The position numbers and the translations under genes are program-made. Under the pieces are notes generated by a model. The model was not told the DNA's origin and searched no databases. It saw nothing but the letters and a program-made list of their open reading frames with translations. Shown piece by piece: positions 1 through 11,487 of a DNA stretch of 42,165 nt. The stretch is from an uncultured Prevotella sp. (GTDB lineage: Bacteria > Bacteroidota > Bacteroidia > Bacteroidales > Bacteroidaceae). Position 1 is the stretch's first letter; each line of letters starts with the position of its first letter. Location of the stretch: the NCBI GenBank assembly GCA_900316015.1, contig ONBG01000030.1:1-42165 (forward strand), in the 5' to 3' direction.

Positions 1-42
1 TGAAAGGACTGTAAACTTATCCGGAACGTAGCGAATAAACGT

Positions 43-84
43 GACAACCCATTTAGTTATTAACATCAGAAGTTGTCAACTAAA
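43..84. repeat. Interleaved inverted repeats (pseudoknot-like)
   Basis: GACAAC at 43-48 is complementary to GTTGTC at 72-77, and TTTAGTT at 52-58 to AACTAAA at 78-84. The arms alternate (a, b, a', b'), which is the order of an H-type pseudoknot rather than nested hairpins. No gene is visible in 1-128, and the sequence may be the leader of a gene beyond the left edge. The arms are only 6 and 7 bases, so chance is possible. Confidence 0.3.
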
Positions 85-147
85 TCCAGTAAACTACAAA
101 CGCTAACCGCCAAAGGCACTACAGGAGGTTACCTCTTGGCTTGCGAT

Positions 148-200
148 AGATCATCTTTTACAAGCGAAAAGGTCATCTCCCGCCTTGTATGAGATGATCT
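148..200. repeat. Long imperfect hairpin downstream of rpoC
   Basis: AGATCATCT (148-156) pairs with AGATGATCT (192-200), and TACAAG (159-164) pairs with CTTGTA (184-189) inside it. The arms are separated by a two-base internal loop. It lies just beyond the rpoC terminator hairpin in the rpoC direction. It could be a second terminator, a processing site or a 3' end shared with a gene off the left edge. There is no long T run on either side. Confidence 0.4.
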
Positions 201-220
201 TTTACAAATACTGGGAAAAC

Positions 221-275
221 GATAAAAGCAGATTGCTGCCCTCCGTGCAGCACGGTGAGATGCAATCTGCTTTTT
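221..275 (-). terminator. Terminator-like hairpin after rpoC
   Basis: A perfect 13-base inverted repeat (224-236 with 262-274, arm AAAAGCAGATTGC) encloses about 25 bases. On the minus strand it lies about 80 bases after the rpoC stop and ends in TTTT followed by ATCGTTTT. On the plus strand it also ends in a short T run, so it could work both ways. It is the likely end of the long rRNA-independent translation/transcription operon. Nothing convincing is encoded in 1-356. Confidence 0.65.
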
Positions 276-356
276 ATCTGATATGAAAAGAAGGTCCCAA
301 AGCGTGTATTCCACTCCCTAACAGGGCACCTCTCCTCTTAACAAGAGCCAGAAAAA

Positions 357-3300
357 TTATTCTTTCGCGGCATTCGGCTGCTCTGCGAAGTCAATGACAT
401 TCTTCTTGTTTGCCTGGATTCGGTCATATTCTTCTTTCGACCCGACGATCAGCTTGTCCCAAGCACGGAGTCCAGTACCTGCAGGTATCAAGTGTCCGCA
501 GATCACGTTCTCCTTCATACCCTCTAGATGGTCGACTTTACCACGGATCGCAGCTTCATTCAATACCTTGGTGGTTTCCTGGAAGGAAGCGGCACTCATG
601 AAGCTCTTCGTCGACAAGGCCGCACGGGTAATACCCTGCAGGATCTGCGTTGAAGTAGCTGGCACGGCATCGCGCACCTGCACGACCTTCTTATCGCGCC
701 GCTTCAAGGATGAATTTTCATCACGAAGCTTACGGACGGTCACGATCTGGCCGGGCTTCATCACTTCGCTGTCGCCAGCGTCCGTAACGACTTTCTTACC
801 CCAGATACGATCGTTCTCCTCTGCAAAATCCAGTTTGTCCACTAATTCCTGCTCCAAGAAGGTCGTGTCACCAGGGTCATTGATCTGCACCTTGCGCATC
901 ATCTGGCGCACGATAATCTCGAAGTGCTTGTCGTTGATCTTCACACCCTGCAAGCGGTAAACGTCCTGAACCTCATTCACGATATATTCCTGAACGGCTG
1001 TTGGACCCTTGATCGCAAGGATATCGCCCGGAGTAATCACACCGTCGGACAAAGGCGTACCCGCCCGTACGGCATCATGCTCCTGAACCAAGATCTGTCG
1101 AGACAGGGGCACGAGGTATTTCTTCTGGGCACCTGTCTTTGAAGTCACGATGATCTCACGGTTGCCTCGCTTTACCTTACCCATGGTGATCTCGCCGTCG
1201 ATTTCTGATACGATGGCAGGGTTAGACGGGTTACGTGCTTCGAACAACTCAGTGACACGAGGCAGACCACCGGTGATGTCACCTGCACCACCTACGGCAC
1301 GCGGGATCTTCACCAAGGTTTCACCAGTCTTGATCGTCGCTCCGTCATCTACGACAACGTGACCGCCAACCGGGAAGGTATAAGTACCTAACACCTCGCC
1401 ATCCTTTCCAATGACATCACAGGTTGGGACAAGATTCTTATCCTTGCTCTCCATGATGATCTTCTCAGTCAGTCCGGTAGTCTCATCGGTCTCAGCGTGG
1501 TATGTTTTCCCTTCCAGGACGTCATTGAACTTCAAGGTACCTGCGTACTCTGAGACGATGACAGCATTGAATGGGTCCCATTTGGCAATCATATCGCCTT
1601 TCTTCACGACATCCCCAGCTTTAAAATACAGGGAAGAGCCATAAGGAACGTTCAGCGTGGAGAGAACGATGTTGGTATTCGGGTCGATGAAACGAACCTC
1701 TGACAGACGGCTAACTACCATCTGGCAGTCCACGTCCTTCTCGCCCGTACTCTCCTTGAACGGAACGGTACGCAACTCATCGAATTCCAGTTTGCTATCG
1801 TTCTTGGCCACGATAGAAGCATTGGCGGCTGCATTACCAGCGACACCACCGGCATGGAAGGTACGGAGGGTCAACTGGGTACCTGGCTCACCAATAGCCT
1901 GTGCGGCGATCACGCCGACAGCCTCACCTATCTGGACCATACGCTGCGTTGCAAGGTTACGACCATAGCACTTGCGGCATACGCCCTTCTTGCTTTCGCA
2001 AGTGAGCACGGAACGAATCTCCACGCTCTCGATCGGAGAAGCTTCGATCTGAGCGACCTTATCTTCAGTGATCTCTTCACCGGCAGCGCAAATCAGCTCG
2101 CCTGTGGTAGGATTGATAATATCATGAACAGACACACGACCCAAGATGCGTTCTCCCAAAGAAGAGATCACCTCATCTCCATTCTTCAAGGCGGTGCACA
2201 CCAGTCCACGCAAGGTACCGCAGTCTTCTTCCGTGATGATGACATCATGAGACACATCCACCAGACGGCGGGTCAGATAACCGGCATCGGCAGTCTTCAT
2301 GGCCGTGTCAGCAAGTCCCTTACGGGCACCGTGTGAAGAAATGAAGTATTCCAGCACGCTCATTCCTTCCTTGAAGTTAGAAAGGATCGGGTTCTCAATG
2401 ATCTGCGGTCCTTCTGCGCCAGCCTTCTGAGGCTTCGCCATCAGTCCACGCATACCGGAGAGCTGCTTAATCTGGTCTTTAGATCCACGGGCTCCAGAAT
2501 CCAGCATCATGAACACAGCGTTGAATCCCTGGTCAGCCTCTGTCATCTCCTTCATCAGGACATCGCCTAACTCATTGTTGACATGGGTCCACGCATCGAT
2601 CACCTGGTTATAACGTTCCGTATCGGTGATGAATCCCATATTATAGTTATTGGTAATCTCCTCTACTTCCTTATTACCCTTTTCTACAATAGTGTTCTTT
2701 TCGGGTGGGATAATGATATCATCAAGGTTGAAGGACAGTCCGGCAACATACGACATGTGATAACCGAGGTTCTTGATTCCATCGAGGAAGTCGCAGGCGC
2801 GTGCCATACCAACCGCTTTGATCACGTTCGCGATGATGCCGCGCAAGGTCTTCTTAGAAATAATATCATTGAAGAAACCTACCTCATCCGGAATAATCTG
2901 GTTGACGATGACACGACCAACTGAGGTCTCTACCATTCTCTTTTGGAGCTTCCCGTCTACGAGGTCGTTGACGATACACTTGATCGGGGCATGAAGGTCG
3001 CATTTCCCTTCATTGCGGGCAATGATGGCCTCTTCTGGCCCATAGAACGTAAGTCCTTCCCCCTTAGCTCCCGGGCGCAATTTCGTAATATAGTACAGAC
3101 CCAACACCATGTCCTGCGAAGGAACGGTAATAGGCGCACCATTGGCAGGGTTCAGGATATTGTGGCTCTCGAGCATCAGGATCTGCGCTTCCAGCACAGC
3201 CTCATTGCTCAAGGGGAGGTGGACAGCCATCTGGTCACCGTCGAAGTCGGCATTGAAAGCCGTACATGCTAATGGGTGCAACTGAATAGCCTTGCCCTCA

Positions 3301-4718
3301 ATCAATTTCGGTTGGAAAGCCTGAATACCCAGACGGTGCAAGGTCGGAGCACGGTTCAAGAGCACGGGATGACCCTTCATGACATTCTCCAAGATATCCC
3401 AGATCACCGGTTCACGACGGTCTACGATTTTTTTGGCACTCTTCACGGTCTTCACGATGCCGCGCTCGATGAGCTTACGGATGATAAACGGCTTATACAG
3501 CTCAGCGGCCATAAGCTTAGGAAGACCGCACTCGCCCATCTTCAACTCAGGACCCACGACGATCACGGACCGTGCGGAATAGTCGACACGCTTACCGAGC
3601 AAGTTCTGACGGAAGCGACCTTGCTTTCCTTTTAGTGAATCGGAAAGTGACTTCAAGGGTCGATTGCTCTCACTCTTGACCGCCGAGCTCTTCCGGGAAT
3701 TATCGAACAAGCTGTCCACAGCTTCCTGCAACATACGTTTCTCATTTCGCAAGATCACCTCAGGAGCCTTGATTTCCACCAATCTCTTCAGTCGATTGTT
3801 ACGGATGATCACACGACGGTACAGGTCATTCAAGTCGGACGTCGCGAAGCGACCGCCATCCAAAGGCACCAATGGACGAAGTTCTGGCGGGATCACAGGG
3901 ATAATCTTCATGATCATCCACTCCGGACGGTTCACGCCCTTGGAAGCCCGGAAGGCTTCTACCACCTGCAGGCGTTTCAAGGCCTCCGTCTTACGCTGTT
4001 GGCTAGAGTCATTGTTGGCCTGGTCACGAAGCTCATAGGACAGTTTATCCAAGCCCGTAAGACCATTGGCATCCTCATCACTCAACTCACGAAGCAAGAT
4101 CAAGATAGCCTCTGCGCCCATCTTGGCAACGAACTTGTTCGGGTCGTTGTCTTCTAAGCGGTCATTATTCTCATCCAATTGGTTGTCTACAATATCGATA
4201 TACTCGTCTTCGGTGAGGAGGTCCAACTTATGGGATCCATTGATTTCCATCCCTTCGGCATCCTTCCTGCCTTCCATGGGTCCCGGATTAATCACGACAT
4301 ATTTCTCGTAGTAGATGACTGCATCCAGTTTCTTGGTTGGCATCCCCAACAGATAACCAATCTTATTGGGGAGGGAACGGAAATACCAGATATGTGCCAC
4401 AGGGACAACCAGCTCGATATGTCCCGAACGCTCACGGCGCACTTTCTTCTCCGTAACCTCGACGCCGCATCGGTCGCACACGATTCCCTTGTAACGAATT
4501 CGTTTGTACTTACCGCAGGCACATTCATAGTCTTTAGTCGGACCGAAGATGCGCTCGCAGAACAAACCATCTCTCTCAGGCTTATATGTACGATAATTTA
4601 TGGTCTCAGGTTTTGTTACCTCACCATACGAATTTTCCAAAATTTCCTCTGGTGATGCTAGAGAGATCGAAATCTTCGTAAAATTACTCTTAACCTTTGT
4701 ATCTTTTTTGAAAGCCAT
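357..4718 (-). CDS. rpoC: DNA-directed RNA polymerase subunit beta'
   Basis: Largest subunit of the core RNA polymerase; with RpoB it forms the active-site cleft. The 1453-residue protein is full length. The N-terminal zinc-binding cysteines C66, C68, C81 and C84 are present. The catalytic magnesium motif NADFDGD is at residues 489-495. A second cysteine cluster ([11 protein letters not shown]) lies in the C-terminal third, ahead of the conserved [11 protein letters not shown] segment of the trigger loop. It starts 15 bases after the rpoB stop, with no promoter between, so the two subunits are co-transcribed. It is the last gene of the operon before a strong hairpin. No truncation or frameshift was seen. 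Confidence 0.99.
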   Translation of the reverse strand: MAFKKDTKVKSNFTKISISLASPEEILENSYGEVTKPETINYRTYKPERDGLFCERIFGPTKDYECACGKYKRIRYKGIVCDRCGVEVTEKKVRRERSGHIELVVPVAHIWYFRSLPNKIGYLLGMPTKKLDAVIYYEKYVVINPGPMEGRKDAEGMEINGSHKLDLLTEDEYIDIVDNQLDENNDRLEDNDPNKFVAKMGAEAILILLRELSDEDANGLTGLDKLSYELRDQANNDSSQQRKTEALKRLQVVEAFRASKGVNRPEWMIMKIIPVIPPELRPLVPLDGGRFATSDLNDLYRRVIIRNNRLKRLVEIKAPEVILRNEKRMLQEAVDSLFDNSRKSSAVKSESNRPLKSLSDSLKGKQGRFRQNLLGKRVDYSARSVIVVGPELKMGECGLPKLMAAELYKPFIIRKLIERGIVKTVKSAKKIVDRREPVIWDILENVMKGHPVLLNRAPTLHRLGIQAFQPKLIEGKAIQLHPLACTAFNADFDGDQMAVHLPLSNEAVLEAQILMLESHNILNPANGAPITVPSQDMVLGLYYITKLRPGAKGEGLTFYGPEEAIIARNEGKCDLHAPIKCIVNDLVDGKLQKRMVETSVGRVIVNQIIPDEVGFFNDIISKKTLRGIIANVIKAVGMARACDFLDGIKNLGYHMSYVAGLSFNLDDIIIPPEKNTIVEKGNKEVEEITNNYNMGFITDTERYNQVIDAWTHVNNELGDVLMKEMTEADQGFNAVFMMLDSGARGSKDQIKQLSGMRGLMAKPQKAGAEGPQIIENPILSNFKEGMSVLEYFISSHGARKGLADTAMKTADAGYLTRRLVDVSHDVIITEEDCGTLRGLVCTALKNGDEVISSLGERILGRVSVHDIINPTTGELICAAGEEITEDKVAQIEASPIESVEIRSVLTCESKKGVCRKCYGRNLATQRMVQIGEAVGVIAAQAIGEPGTQLTLRTFHAGGVAGNAAANASIVAKNDSKLEFDELRTVPFKESTGEKDVDCQMVVSRLSEVRFIDPNTNIVLSTLNVPYGSSLYFKAGDVVKKGDMIAKWDPFNAVIVSEYAGTLKFNDVLEGKTYHAETDETTGLTEKIIMESKDKNLVPTCDVIGKDGEVLGTYTFPVGGHVVVDDGATIKTGETLVKIPRAVGGAGDITGGLPRVTELFEARNPSNPAIVSEIDGEITMGKVKRGNREIIVTSKTGAQKKYLVPLSRQILVQEHDAVRAGTPLSDGVITPGDILAIKGPTAVQEYIVNEVQDVYRLQGVKINDKHFEIIVRQMMRKVQINDPGDTTFLEQELVDKLDFAEENDRIWGKKVVTDAGDSEVMKPGQIVTVRKLRDENSSLKRRDKKVVQVRDAVPATSTQILQGITRAALSTKSFMSAASFQETTKVLNEAAIRGKVDHLEGMKENVICGHLIPAGTGLRAWDKLIVGSKEEYDRIQANKKNVIDFAEQPNAAKE

Positions 4719-4733
4719 ATATCTTAATCTTTA

Positions 4734-7700
4734 TTATTCGAGTTTGATGCTTAATCCCAGACCACGGAGTTCGTGGAGAAGTACGTTGAGTGACTCCGGA
4801 ATTCCCGGTGTTGGCATAGGCTCACCCTTTACAATGGCTTCATAGGCCTTAGAACGACCCACCACATCATCACTCTTGATTGTCAAGATCTCCTGAAGGA
4901 CATGGCTTGCGCCGAATGCCTCTAGGGCCCAGACCTCCATCTCTCCGAAACGCTGTCCACCGAATTGTGCCTTACCACCAAGTGGCTGTTGGGTAATCAA
5001 AGAATACGGACCAATTGAACGGGCATGCATCTTATCCTCAACCATGTGGCCTAACTTCAAGAAGTAAGTGACACCAATAGTAGCTGGCTGGTCAAAACGC
5101 TCACCAGTCTCGCCATCATACAAATAGGTGGAGCACAAGTGAGGCAGCCCTGCTTTGTCTGTCCATTCCGAAAGGTCATCCAACTTGGCACCATCAAAGA
5201 TAGGAGTGGCAAAGCGTACGCCTAACTTACGACCTGCGGCACCTAAAATGGCCTCGAAGATCTGACCTAAGTTCATACGAGAAGGAACGCCTAACGGGTT
5301 CAATACCAAGTCGACAGGACGACCATCCTCAAGGAATGGCATATCTTCCATGCGTACCACCTTGGATACAATACCTTTGTTTCCGTGTCGACCGGCCAGC
5401 TTATCACCGACACCAATCTTACGTTTCTTGGCAACATATACCTTAGCCATCTGGAGGATACCGGATGGAAGCTCATCCCCGATGGTGATTGCGAACTTCT
5501 TACGTTTCAGCTCTGCATCCAGCAGCTTATATTTCCGGATGTAGTTCATGATCAGCTTTTGAATCAATCCATTGGTATGCTCATCTTCTGTCCAGCCGTT
5601 AGACTGGATGCCATCATATTCCAGGTTCTTAAGGATAGTTGTCGTAAACTTACTACCCTTCGCGATAATCTCTGCATCGGTATAGTCCTTAACACCTTGG
5701 CAAGTCTTGCCCTCTGTCAAAGTCAACAGCTTGTCAACAAGGATATCCTTCAAGTCCTCATTCTTTGCCTCGTATTCCTCATCGATCTTGGCAAGAACGA
5801 CCTTGTCCTGTTTTTTCGACTCTCGAGTCTTGACGGCACGGGAGAACAGTTTCTTATCAATTACCACTCCACTCAAGGATGGGTTTGCTTTCAAAGAGGA
5901 ATCCTTGACATCTCCTGCCTTATCACCGAAGATCGCACGAAGGAGCTTCTCCTCTGGTGAAGGATCGCTCTCTCCCTTCGGGGAAATCTTACCAATCAAG
6001 ATATCGCCTGGCTCAACCCGTGCACCCACACGAATCACGCCATTATCATCCAGATCCTTGGTTGCCTCTTCCGAAACGTTTGGGATATCACTCGTGAATT
6101 CCTCTACGCCACGCTTGGTCTCGCGGACATCCAAGGAATACTCATCTACATGGACGGAAGTCAGGACATCATCGCGTACCATCCGCTCAGACAGCACGAT
6201 AGCATCCTCATAGTTGTAACCCTTCCAAGGCATATAAGCCACGAGGAGGTTTCGCCCTAATGCAAGCTCACCATTTTCCGTTGCATATCCTTCTGTCAGT
6301 ATATCACCCTTCTTCACGCGCTGACCCTTGTCACAGATCGGGCGAAGGTCGATTGTCATGTTCTGGTTCGTACGGCGAAACTTAGGAATACGGTATTCCT
6401 TCAGTGCCGGCTCGAAGCTGACGAACTCCTCTTCTTCCGTACGGTCGTAAAGGATTCGGATGGTTGTTGCATCCACATATTCAATCACGCCATCACCTTC
6501 TGCGGTGATCATGGTCCTTGAATCCCGGCAAACCTGAGCTTCAAGACCAGTTCCCACGATAGGAGCGTCGTTATGCAGCAAAGGCACAGCCTGGCGCATC
6601 ATGTTACATCCCATCAACGCTCGGTGACCGTCGTCATGCTCCAAGAAAGGAATCAAACAAGCTGAAACAGACGCGATCTGCTGAGGAGATACATCCATCA
6701 AGGTAACCTCTGAAGGCGGAACCACTGGGAAGTCAGCGTCCTGACGGCATTTTACCACATTGCGAATGAAAGTACCATCTGGATTCAGAGGAGCATTCCC
6801 CTGACCGATGATATGGTCTTTTTCCTCTTCAGCCGTCAAATAGACAACATCCTCATTTTTCAAGTCTACGACACTATCCTCTACCTTACGGTAAGGAGTC
6901 TCGATGAACCCAAGCTCATTAATCGTCGCATACACACAGAGCGAGGAGATCAACCCGATATTAGGTCCTTCAGGAGACTCAATCGGACACAGACGACCGT
7001 AATGCGTATAGTGGACGTCTCGGACCTCAAAACCTGCACGCTCACGAGACAGACCGCCAGGACCAAGGGCTGACAAACGACGCTTGTGAGTGACCTCTGC
7101 CAACGGGTTGGTCTGATCCATGAACTGGGACAGTGGGTTCGTCCCAAAGAAGGAATTGATCACGCTGGAGATCGTCTTAGCGTTGATCAGGTCCGTTGGG
7201 GTGAACACCTCATTGTCACGCACGTTCATACGCTCGCGGATCGTTCTGCTCATACGGGCCAAGCCGATGGAGAACTGGTTTGCCAATTGCTCGCCAACCG
7301 TTCGTACACGACGGTTGCTCAGATGGTCGATATCGTCGACCGTTGCATTCGAGTTGATTAACTGGATAAGATACTTGATAATCTCGATAATATCCTCTTT
7401 CGTAAGGACACGGACATCCATATCCGTATCCAATCCCAATTTCTTATTTATACGATAGCGTCCTACCTCTCCTAAGTCATAGCGCTTGTCAGAGAAGAAC
7501 AAGTTCTGGAACACTTCCCGTGCGCTGGCATCATCTGCTGGGTCAGCATTACGCAACTGGCGGTAGATATAATTCACAGCCTCTTTCTCTGAATTGCTGG
7601 GGTCCTTTGCTAAGGTATTGAAGATGATTGCAAACTTGTTCGCAACCTCCTCGTCCTTATGAAGAAGGATCGTAGAGGCACCGCTGTCCAGGATCTCATC

Positions 7701-8546
7701 GATGTTGTCCTCCGTAAGCTCCGTCTCACGCTCCATGATTACCTCATTGCGCTCGATGGAAACAACTTCACCTGTATCCTCATCCACAAAATCCTCGTTC
7801 CAACTCTTCAGCACGCGGGCAGCCAGCCGACGACCAATAGCCTCCTTCATGTTCTTCTTATTGACCTTTACTTCTTCAGCAAGGTCGAAGATCTGGAGGA
7901 TATCCTTGTCTGACTCATAGCCCATTGCACGCAGCAAGGTGGTGACAGGCAATTTCTTCTTACGGTCGATATAGGCATACATGACATTGTTGATATCCGT
8001 AGCGAATTCAATCCAAGAGCCTTTGAAAGGTATGATACGCGCGCTATAAAGAACAGTACCGTTAGCATGGACGCCCTGCCCGAAGAAGACACCTGGCGAA
8101 CGATGCAACTGGGATACAACGACGCGTTCAGCACCATTGATGACAAAGGTTCCATTAGAAGTCATATACGGGATTGTTCCCAAGAACACATCCTGCGTAG
8201 TACGTGGGAAATCCTCATGGTCAGGATCCGTACAATACAGTCTCATCTTAGCCTTCAAAGGTACACTATAGGTAAGTCCGCGCTCAAGACACTCATCAAT
8301 GGTGTAGCGAGGCGGGTCAATATAGTAATCCAGGAACTCAAGAACGAAATTATTACGCGTATCTGTGATCGGGAAGTTCTCAGAGAAAACCTTATACAGA
8401 CCGTCGTTCTTGCGTTCCTCAGGCGGAGTATCTAACTGCAAGAAGTCACGGAAGGAGCTTAGCTGTACATCGAGGAAATCCGGATACGGCATCGGATTGT
8501 GCACGCTGGCGAAATTTATTCTATTATCAACAATTTTTGTAGCCAT
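4734..8546 (-). CDS. rpoB: DNA-directed RNA polymerase subunit beta
   Basis: Second-largest RNA polymerase core subunit, 1270 residues, of the usual Bacteroidales length. The rifampicin-pocket segment lies at about residues 468-499 ([19 protein letters not shown] and following). The residues equivalent to E. coli D516, H526 and S531 are the wild-type D477, H487 and S492. The RHGNKG motif and the C-terminal [21 protein letters not shown] segment that contacts beta' are intact. It follows rplL after 125 bases that contain an attenuator-like hairpin and precedes rpoC by 15 bases. The start ATG follows an A/T-rich leader without a Shine-Dalgarno sequence, as is normal in this phylum. Confidence 0.99.
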   Translation of the reverse strand: MATKIVDNRINFASVHNPMPYPDFLDVQLSSFRDFLQLDTPPEERKNDGLYKVFSENFPITDTRNNFVLEFLDYYIDPPRYTIDECLERGLTYSVPLKAKMRLYCTDPDHEDFPRTTQDVFLGTIPYMTSNGTFVINGAERVVVSQLHRSPGVFFGQGVHANGTVLYSARIIPFKGSWIEFATDINNVMYAYIDRKKKLPVTTLLRAMGYESDKDILQIFDLAEEVKVNKKNMKEAIGRRLAARVLKSWNEDFVDEDTGEVVSIERNEVIMERETELTEDNIDEILDSGASTILLHKDEEVANKFAIIFNTLAKDPSNSEKEAVNYIYRQLRNADPADDASAREVFQNLFFSDKRYDLGEVGRYRINKKLGLDTDMDVRVLTKEDIIEIIKYLIQLINSNATVDDIDHLSNRRVRTVGEQLANQFSIGLARMSRTIRERMNVRDNEVFTPTDLINAKTISSVINSFFGTNPLSQFMDQTNPLAEVTHKRRLSALGPGGLSRERAGFEVRDVHYTHYGRLCPIESPEGPNIGLISSLCVYATINELGFIETPYRKVEDSVVDLKNEDVVYLTAEEEKDHIIGQGNAPLNPDGTFIRNVVKCRQDADFPVVPPSEVTLMDVSPQQIASVSACLIPFLEHDDGHRALMGCNMMRQAVPLLHNDAPIVGTGLEAQVCRDSRTMITAEGDGVIEYVDATTIRILYDRTEEEEFVSFEPALKEYRIPKFRRTNQNMTIDLRPICDKGQRVKKGDILTEGYATENGELALGRNLLVAYMPWKGYNYEDAIVLSERMVRDDVLTSVHVDEYSLDVRETKRGVEEFTSDIPNVSEEATKDLDDNGVIRVGARVEPGDILIGKISPKGESDPSPEEKLLRAIFGDKAGDVKDSSLKANPSLSGVVIDKKLFSRAVKTRESKKQDKVVLAKIDEEYEAKNEDLKDILVDKLLTLTEGKTCQGVKDYTDAEIIAKGSKFTTTILKNLEYDGIQSNGWTEDEHTNGLIQKLIMNYIRKYKLLDAELKRKKFAITIGDELPSGILQMAKVYVAKKRKIGVGDKLAGRHGNKGIVSKVVRMEDMPFLEDGRPVDLVLNPLGVPSRMNLGQIFEAILGAAGRKLGVRFATPIFDGAKLDDLSEWTDKAGLPHLCSTYLYDGETGERFDQPATIGVTYFLKLGHMVEDKMHARSIGPYSLITQQPLGGKAQFGGQRFGEMEVWALEAFGASHVLQEILTIKSDDVVGRSKAYEAIVKGEPMPTPGIPESLNVLLHELRGLGLSIKLE

Positions 8547-8608
8547 ACAATTTAAACTATAAACAAAATACCTATTGGCTTAAATAGGATAGGATGTCAA
8601 AAGACGCG

Positions 8609-8645
8609 AAAAGGTTAGGACTCACCGACTGGGCGAATCCTAACC
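8609..8645 (-). terminator. Attenuator-like hairpin between rplL and rpoB
   Basis: GGTTAGGA (8613-8620) and TCCTAACC (8638-8645) form a perfect 8-base stem around a GC-rich loop. On the minus strand the stem is followed directly by TTTT and, after a few bases, another T run. It lies 27 bases after the rplL stop. In E. coli a partial terminator at the same place reduces rpoBC transcription relative to the ribosomal protein genes; the same role here is inferred from position and structure. Confidence 0.6.
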
Positions 8646-8671
8646 ATTATTATCGAAAGAAGCAATATCAA

Positions 8672-9052
8672 TTACTTAAGCTCAACCTTAGCGCCAGCAG
8701 CTTCGATCGTCTTCTTCAGATTCTCAGCCTCTGCCTTTGCTAAGCCTTCCTTCAGCTTAGAAGGAGCACCGTCAACGAGTTCCTTAGCCTCTTTCAGACC
8801 AAGACCGCAAGCCTCCTTAACAGCCTTTACGACCTGAAGCTTAGTTGCGCCAACTTCAGTCAACACTACATCGAACTCAGTCTTCTCTTCAGCTGCAGCA
8901 GCTGCGCCGCCAGCAGCAGGACCAGCAGCTACAGCAACAGCTGCAGCAGCAGGCTCAATACCATACTCGTCCTTCAGGACTGTTGCCAACTCATTTACTT
9001 CCTTAACTGTCAAATTTACTAATTCTTCAGCAATAGCTTTAACGTCTGCCAT
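8672..9052 (-). CDS. rplL: 50S ribosomal protein L7/L12 (bL12)
   Basis: The acidic stalk protein of the large subunit, present in several copies on L10, which recruits and stimulates translational GTPases. The 126-residue product has the expected parts: an N-terminal helical dimerisation region (residues 1-35), a flexible linker rich in Ala and Gly (about 37-56), and the globular C-terminal domain from EKTEFDVVL onward with the conserved helix [11 protein letters not shown]. It is preceded by rplJ with a 69-base gap and followed by the hairpin that separates it from rpoB. Confidence 0.98.
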   Translation of the reverse strand: MADVKAIAEELVNLTVKEVNELATVLKDEYGIEPAAAAVAVAAGPAAGGAAAAAEEKTEFDVVLTEVGATKLQVVKAVKEACGLGLKEAKELVDGAPSKLKEGLAKAEAENLKKTIEAAGAKVELK

Positions 9053-9121
9053 TTTATTTCTAATTTTTAATTGTTCTTAAATAAATAAATCTGTGACCTT
9101 ATGGGATCAGGTGATCCTTCA

Positions 9122-9646
9122 TTATTCAGGACGCTCGCCTAAAGTCTTGAGCACACCATGGATAGTGTTTGCGCCTGATTGAAGAGCAGAAACAACATTC
9201 TTGGCAGGAGACTGCAACAAAGTAACAATCTCTGCGATAACCTCATTCTTGCTCTTGATAGCTGCAAGCTCGTTCAACTTATCCGCACCTACGTAAATAC
9301 CTTCCTCAGCATAAGCGGCTTTCAAAGCAGGAATATCCTTCTTCTTGTCCTTATATTCTTTCAGAAGTTTCGCAGGAACATTAGCTATATTCGTGAACAT
9401 CACTGCAGTGTTGCCCTTAAGGCTGTCATACAAAGGCTCGAAATCAACGTCTGCTGCCTCGAATGCTTTACGAAGAAGCTTATTCTTGACAACAACCATC
9501 TTGATTTCGCTCTTGAAACACTTGCGACGAAGAGCACTTGTATCCTCAGCATTCAAACCGGTAACGTCTACCAGATAGAAATGAGGAAACTCCTTCAACT
9601 TCTGTCCAAGTTCTACAATGATAGTATCTTTAACTTCCTTTTTCAT
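9122..9646 (-). CDS. rplJ: 50S ribosomal protein L10 (uL10)
   Basis: Base of the L7/L12 stalk. It binds 23S rRNA through its N-terminal domain and L7/L12 dimers through its C-terminal helix. The 174-residue protein has the usual layout, with the KNKLLRKAFE segment in the rRNA-binding domain at residues 54-63. It lies only 20 bases after rplA. There is therefore little room for a separate L10 autoregulatory leader of the E. coli kind, unless that structure overlaps the end of rplA. Confidence 0.98.
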   Translation of the reverse strand: MKKEVKDTIIVELGQKLKEFPHFYLVDVTGLNAEDTSALRRKCFKSEIKMVVVKNKLLRKAFEAADVDFEPLYDSLKGNTAVMFTNIANVPAKLLKEYKDKKKDIPALKAAYAEEGIYVGADKLNELAAIKSKNEVIAEIVTLLQSPAKNVVSALQSGANTIHGVLKTLGERPE

Positions 9647-9666
9647 TTTACACGCTTTTTAAAGAG

Positions 9667-10359
9667 TTATTCAACTGATTTAGGATCAATCTTGATACCC
9701 TTACTCATAGTGCTTGAAATAAAGATACTCTTAATGTATGTACCTTTAGCAGCAGCAGGTTTCAACTTGATAACAGTAGCAAGGAATTCCTTTGCGTTCT
9801 GATAAATCTGATCAGGAGTGAAAGAAATCTTACCGATTGACGTATGGATGATACCAGCCTTGTCAACCTTAAAGTCGATTTTACCCTGCTTTACTTCCTT
9901 AACTGCCTTTGCAACGTCCATAGTTACAGTACCACTCTTGGGGTTAGGCATCAAGCCACGAGGACCGAGTACACGACCTAAAGGACCAACCTTACCCATA
10001 CAAGATGGCATTGTGATGATGACATCAACATCTGTCCATCCACCTTTGATCTTTTCGATATATTCATCGAGACCAACATAATCAGCGCCAGCTTCCTTAG
10101 CTGCAGCTTCGGCATCTGGTGTACAGAGGCAAAGAACACGTGTCACCTTTCCGGTACCATTCGGAAGCGAAACAACGCCACGAACCATCTGGTTGGCTTT
10201 ACGTGGATCTACACCTAAACGTACATCAATATCCAGAGAAGCATCAAACTTAGTAGTAGTAATTTCCTTTACCAACTCCGAAGCTTCTTTCAAAGAGTAT
10301 GCTTTCCCTGCTTCAATCTTATCAGCGACTGATTTCTGATTTTTTGTCAGTTTACTCAT
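9667..10359 (-). CDS. rplA: 50S ribosomal protein L1 (uL1)
   Basis: Forms the mobile L1 stalk that helps release deacylated tRNA. In many bacteria it also represses its own operon by binding the rplK leader. The 230-residue protein has the conserved segments [14 protein letters not shown] (about residues 134-147) and [17 protein letters not shown] near the N-terminus. It follows rplK by 21 bases and precedes rplJ by 20 bases in the same transcript. Confidence 0.98.
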   Translation of the reverse strand: MSKLTKNQKSVADKIEAGKAYSLKEASELVKEITTTKFDASLDIDVRLGVDPRKANQMVRGVVSLPNGTGKVTRVLCLCTPDAEAAAKEAGADYVGLDEYIEKIKGGWTDVDVIITMPSCMGKVGPLGRVLGPRGLMPNPKSGTVTMDVAKAVKEVKQGKIDFKVDKAGIIHTSIGKISFTPDQIYQNAKEFLATVIKLKPAAAKGTYIKSIFISSTMSKGIKIDPKSVE

Positions 10360-10380
10360 TTTCTTAATTGAAGTTATTAA

Positions 10381-10821
10381 TTATTTTCCAGGGAAGTCCC
10401 CTTTTACAGTGATACCCATACTTCTTGCTGTTCCGGCAACAAGCTTCATAGCACTCTCAACTGTGAAGCAGTTCAAGTCGCTCATCTTATCTTCCGCGAT
10501 TGCCTTTACCTGATCCCAGGTAACCGATGCAACCTTCTTTCGATTAGGTTGAGCAGAACCAGACTTCACCTTTGCTGCCTCCTTCAGTTGAACAGCTGCA
10601 GGTGGAGTTTTGATGACGAAGCTGAATGACTTGTCGGTATAGTAAGTGATAACAACTGGAAGGATCTTTCCAGCCTTATCCTGGGTCCGGGCGTTGAACT
10701 CCTTGCAGAATCCCATGATGTTTATACCCTTGGAACCCAATGCAGGTCCTACTGGAGGAGAAGGATTTGCAGCGCCACCTTTAATCTGTAATTTGATTAA
10801 TCCAGCAACTTCTTTAGCCAT
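10381..10821 (-). CDS. rplK: 50S ribosomal protein L11 (uL11)
   Basis: Binds the GTPase-associated region of 23S rRNA; needed for factor binding and for the stringent response through RelA in species that have it. The 146-residue product shows the N-terminal proline-rich motif [17 protein letters not shown] (residues 18-34) and the C-terminal rRNA-binding domain ending in ARSMGI. It is the first ribosomal protein gene after nusG and is preceded by a 111-base leader with a hairpin. Confidence 0.98.
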   Translation of the reverse strand: MAKEVAGLIKLQIKGGAANPSPPVGPALGSKGINIMGFCKEFNARTQDKAGKILPVVITYYTDKSFSFVIKTPPAAVQLKEAAKVKSGSAQPNRKKVASVTWDQVKAIAEDKMSDLNCFTVESAMKLVAGTARSMGITVKGDFPGK

Positions 10822-10886
10822 TTCTTTGTTAATAATTATTTAATTGGTATAAGTCGAAAGATTGGAAGCATCTCCGACCGTATATT

Positions 10887-10922
10887 TGAAATAGGGGCAC
10901 CGTAACAAATACCTCTATTTCA
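10887..10922 (-). promoter_or_regulatory. Hairpin in the rplK leader, possible L1 control site
   Basis: TGAAATAGGGG (10887-10897) pairs with CCTCTATTTCA (10912-10922) with one wobble pair, in the 111 bases between nusG and rplK. There is no T run after it on the minus strand, so it is unlikely to be an intrinsic terminator. About 35 bases further on, near 10860-10882, smaller complementary patches occur around GGTCGGAGATGC. L1 represses rplKA through a leader structure in other bacteria; whether this element is the site here is inferred. Confidence 0.35.
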
Positions 10923-10932
10923 CATTGTCTCA

Positions 10933-11475
10933 TTATTCTTTCTCAACTTGCATGAAGCTCAATTCCAATGGTGTCTTGCGACCGAAAATCTTAACCATGA
11001 CCTTCAACTTACGCTTCTCTGCGTTTACTTCCTCAATAACACCGCTGAAGCCACTGAAAGGACCATCGGTCACCTTGACCGCATCATCAACGGCGTAAGG
11101 AATAGATGTATCATCTGACAACTCAGACTCTTCTGCATTACCCAGCATACGATTAATATCGGACTGTGGTACCGGAGAAGGATTGTCCAAGCCACCCAAG
11201 AAGCCAAGTACATTCGGCATGAAACGCAAGGTGTGAGCAACATCACCCACGAGGGATGCTTCAACGAATACATATCCTGGGACGCTAATTTTCTCCTTGA
11301 CAACCCGCTTTCCATTGCGTAAAGTTGCATGTTTCTCCATCGGTATCAGAACCTGAGAAACATGATCCTGCAGCAATTGATTATGCTTGATCTCAGCATC
11401 AATATATTCCTTTACCTTGGCTTCCTTACCGCTAACGGCTTTCAGCACATACCATTTTTTTCCTGTCTCAGCCAT
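10933..11475 (-). CDS. nusG: Transcription termination/antitermination factor NusG
   Basis: Universal elongation factor that bridges the RNA polymerase clamp and couples transcription to Rho or ribosomes. The 180-residue protein has the N-terminal NGN domain (about 6-110, starting KKWYVLKAVSGKE, with VPGYVFVE) and a C-terminal KOW domain (about 127-175, with VTDGPFSGFSGVI). It starts 12 bases after the secE stop. The secE-nusG-rplK order is the common bacterial one. Confidence 0.98.
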   Translation of the reverse strand: MAETGKKWYVLKAVSGKEAKVKEYIDAEIKHNQLLQDHVSQVLIPMEKHATLRNGKRVVKEKISVPGYVFVEASLVGDVAHTLRFMPNVLGFLGGLDNPSPVPQSDINRMLGNAEESELSDDTSIPYAVDDAVKVTDGPFSGFSGVIEEVNAEKRKLKVMVKIFGRKTPLELSFMQVEKE

Positions 11476-11487
11476 CTCAGAAATTGA

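Noticed and set aside
124-192. AGGAGGT followed by a TTG and 18 codons on the plus strand
   Set aside because: The match to a Shine-Dalgarno is good, but the frame is very short, starts with TTG and lies across the inverted repeat at 148-200. No support for a peptide.
129-314. 61-codon minus-strand frame downstream of rpoC
   Set aside because: It overlaps two hairpins including the rpoC terminator, has no family-like sequence and is rich in Arg, His and Cys, as is common for translated stem-loop sequence.
1854-2336. 160-codon plus-strand frame inside rpoC
   Set aside because: It is antisense to a highly conserved part of rpoC and shows no domain; such frames are frequent opposite long genes.
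9104-9117. GGATCAGGTGATCC palindrome between rplJ and rplL
   Set aside because: Six-base arms with a two-base loop cannot fold as a normal hairpin and no T run follows; likely chance.
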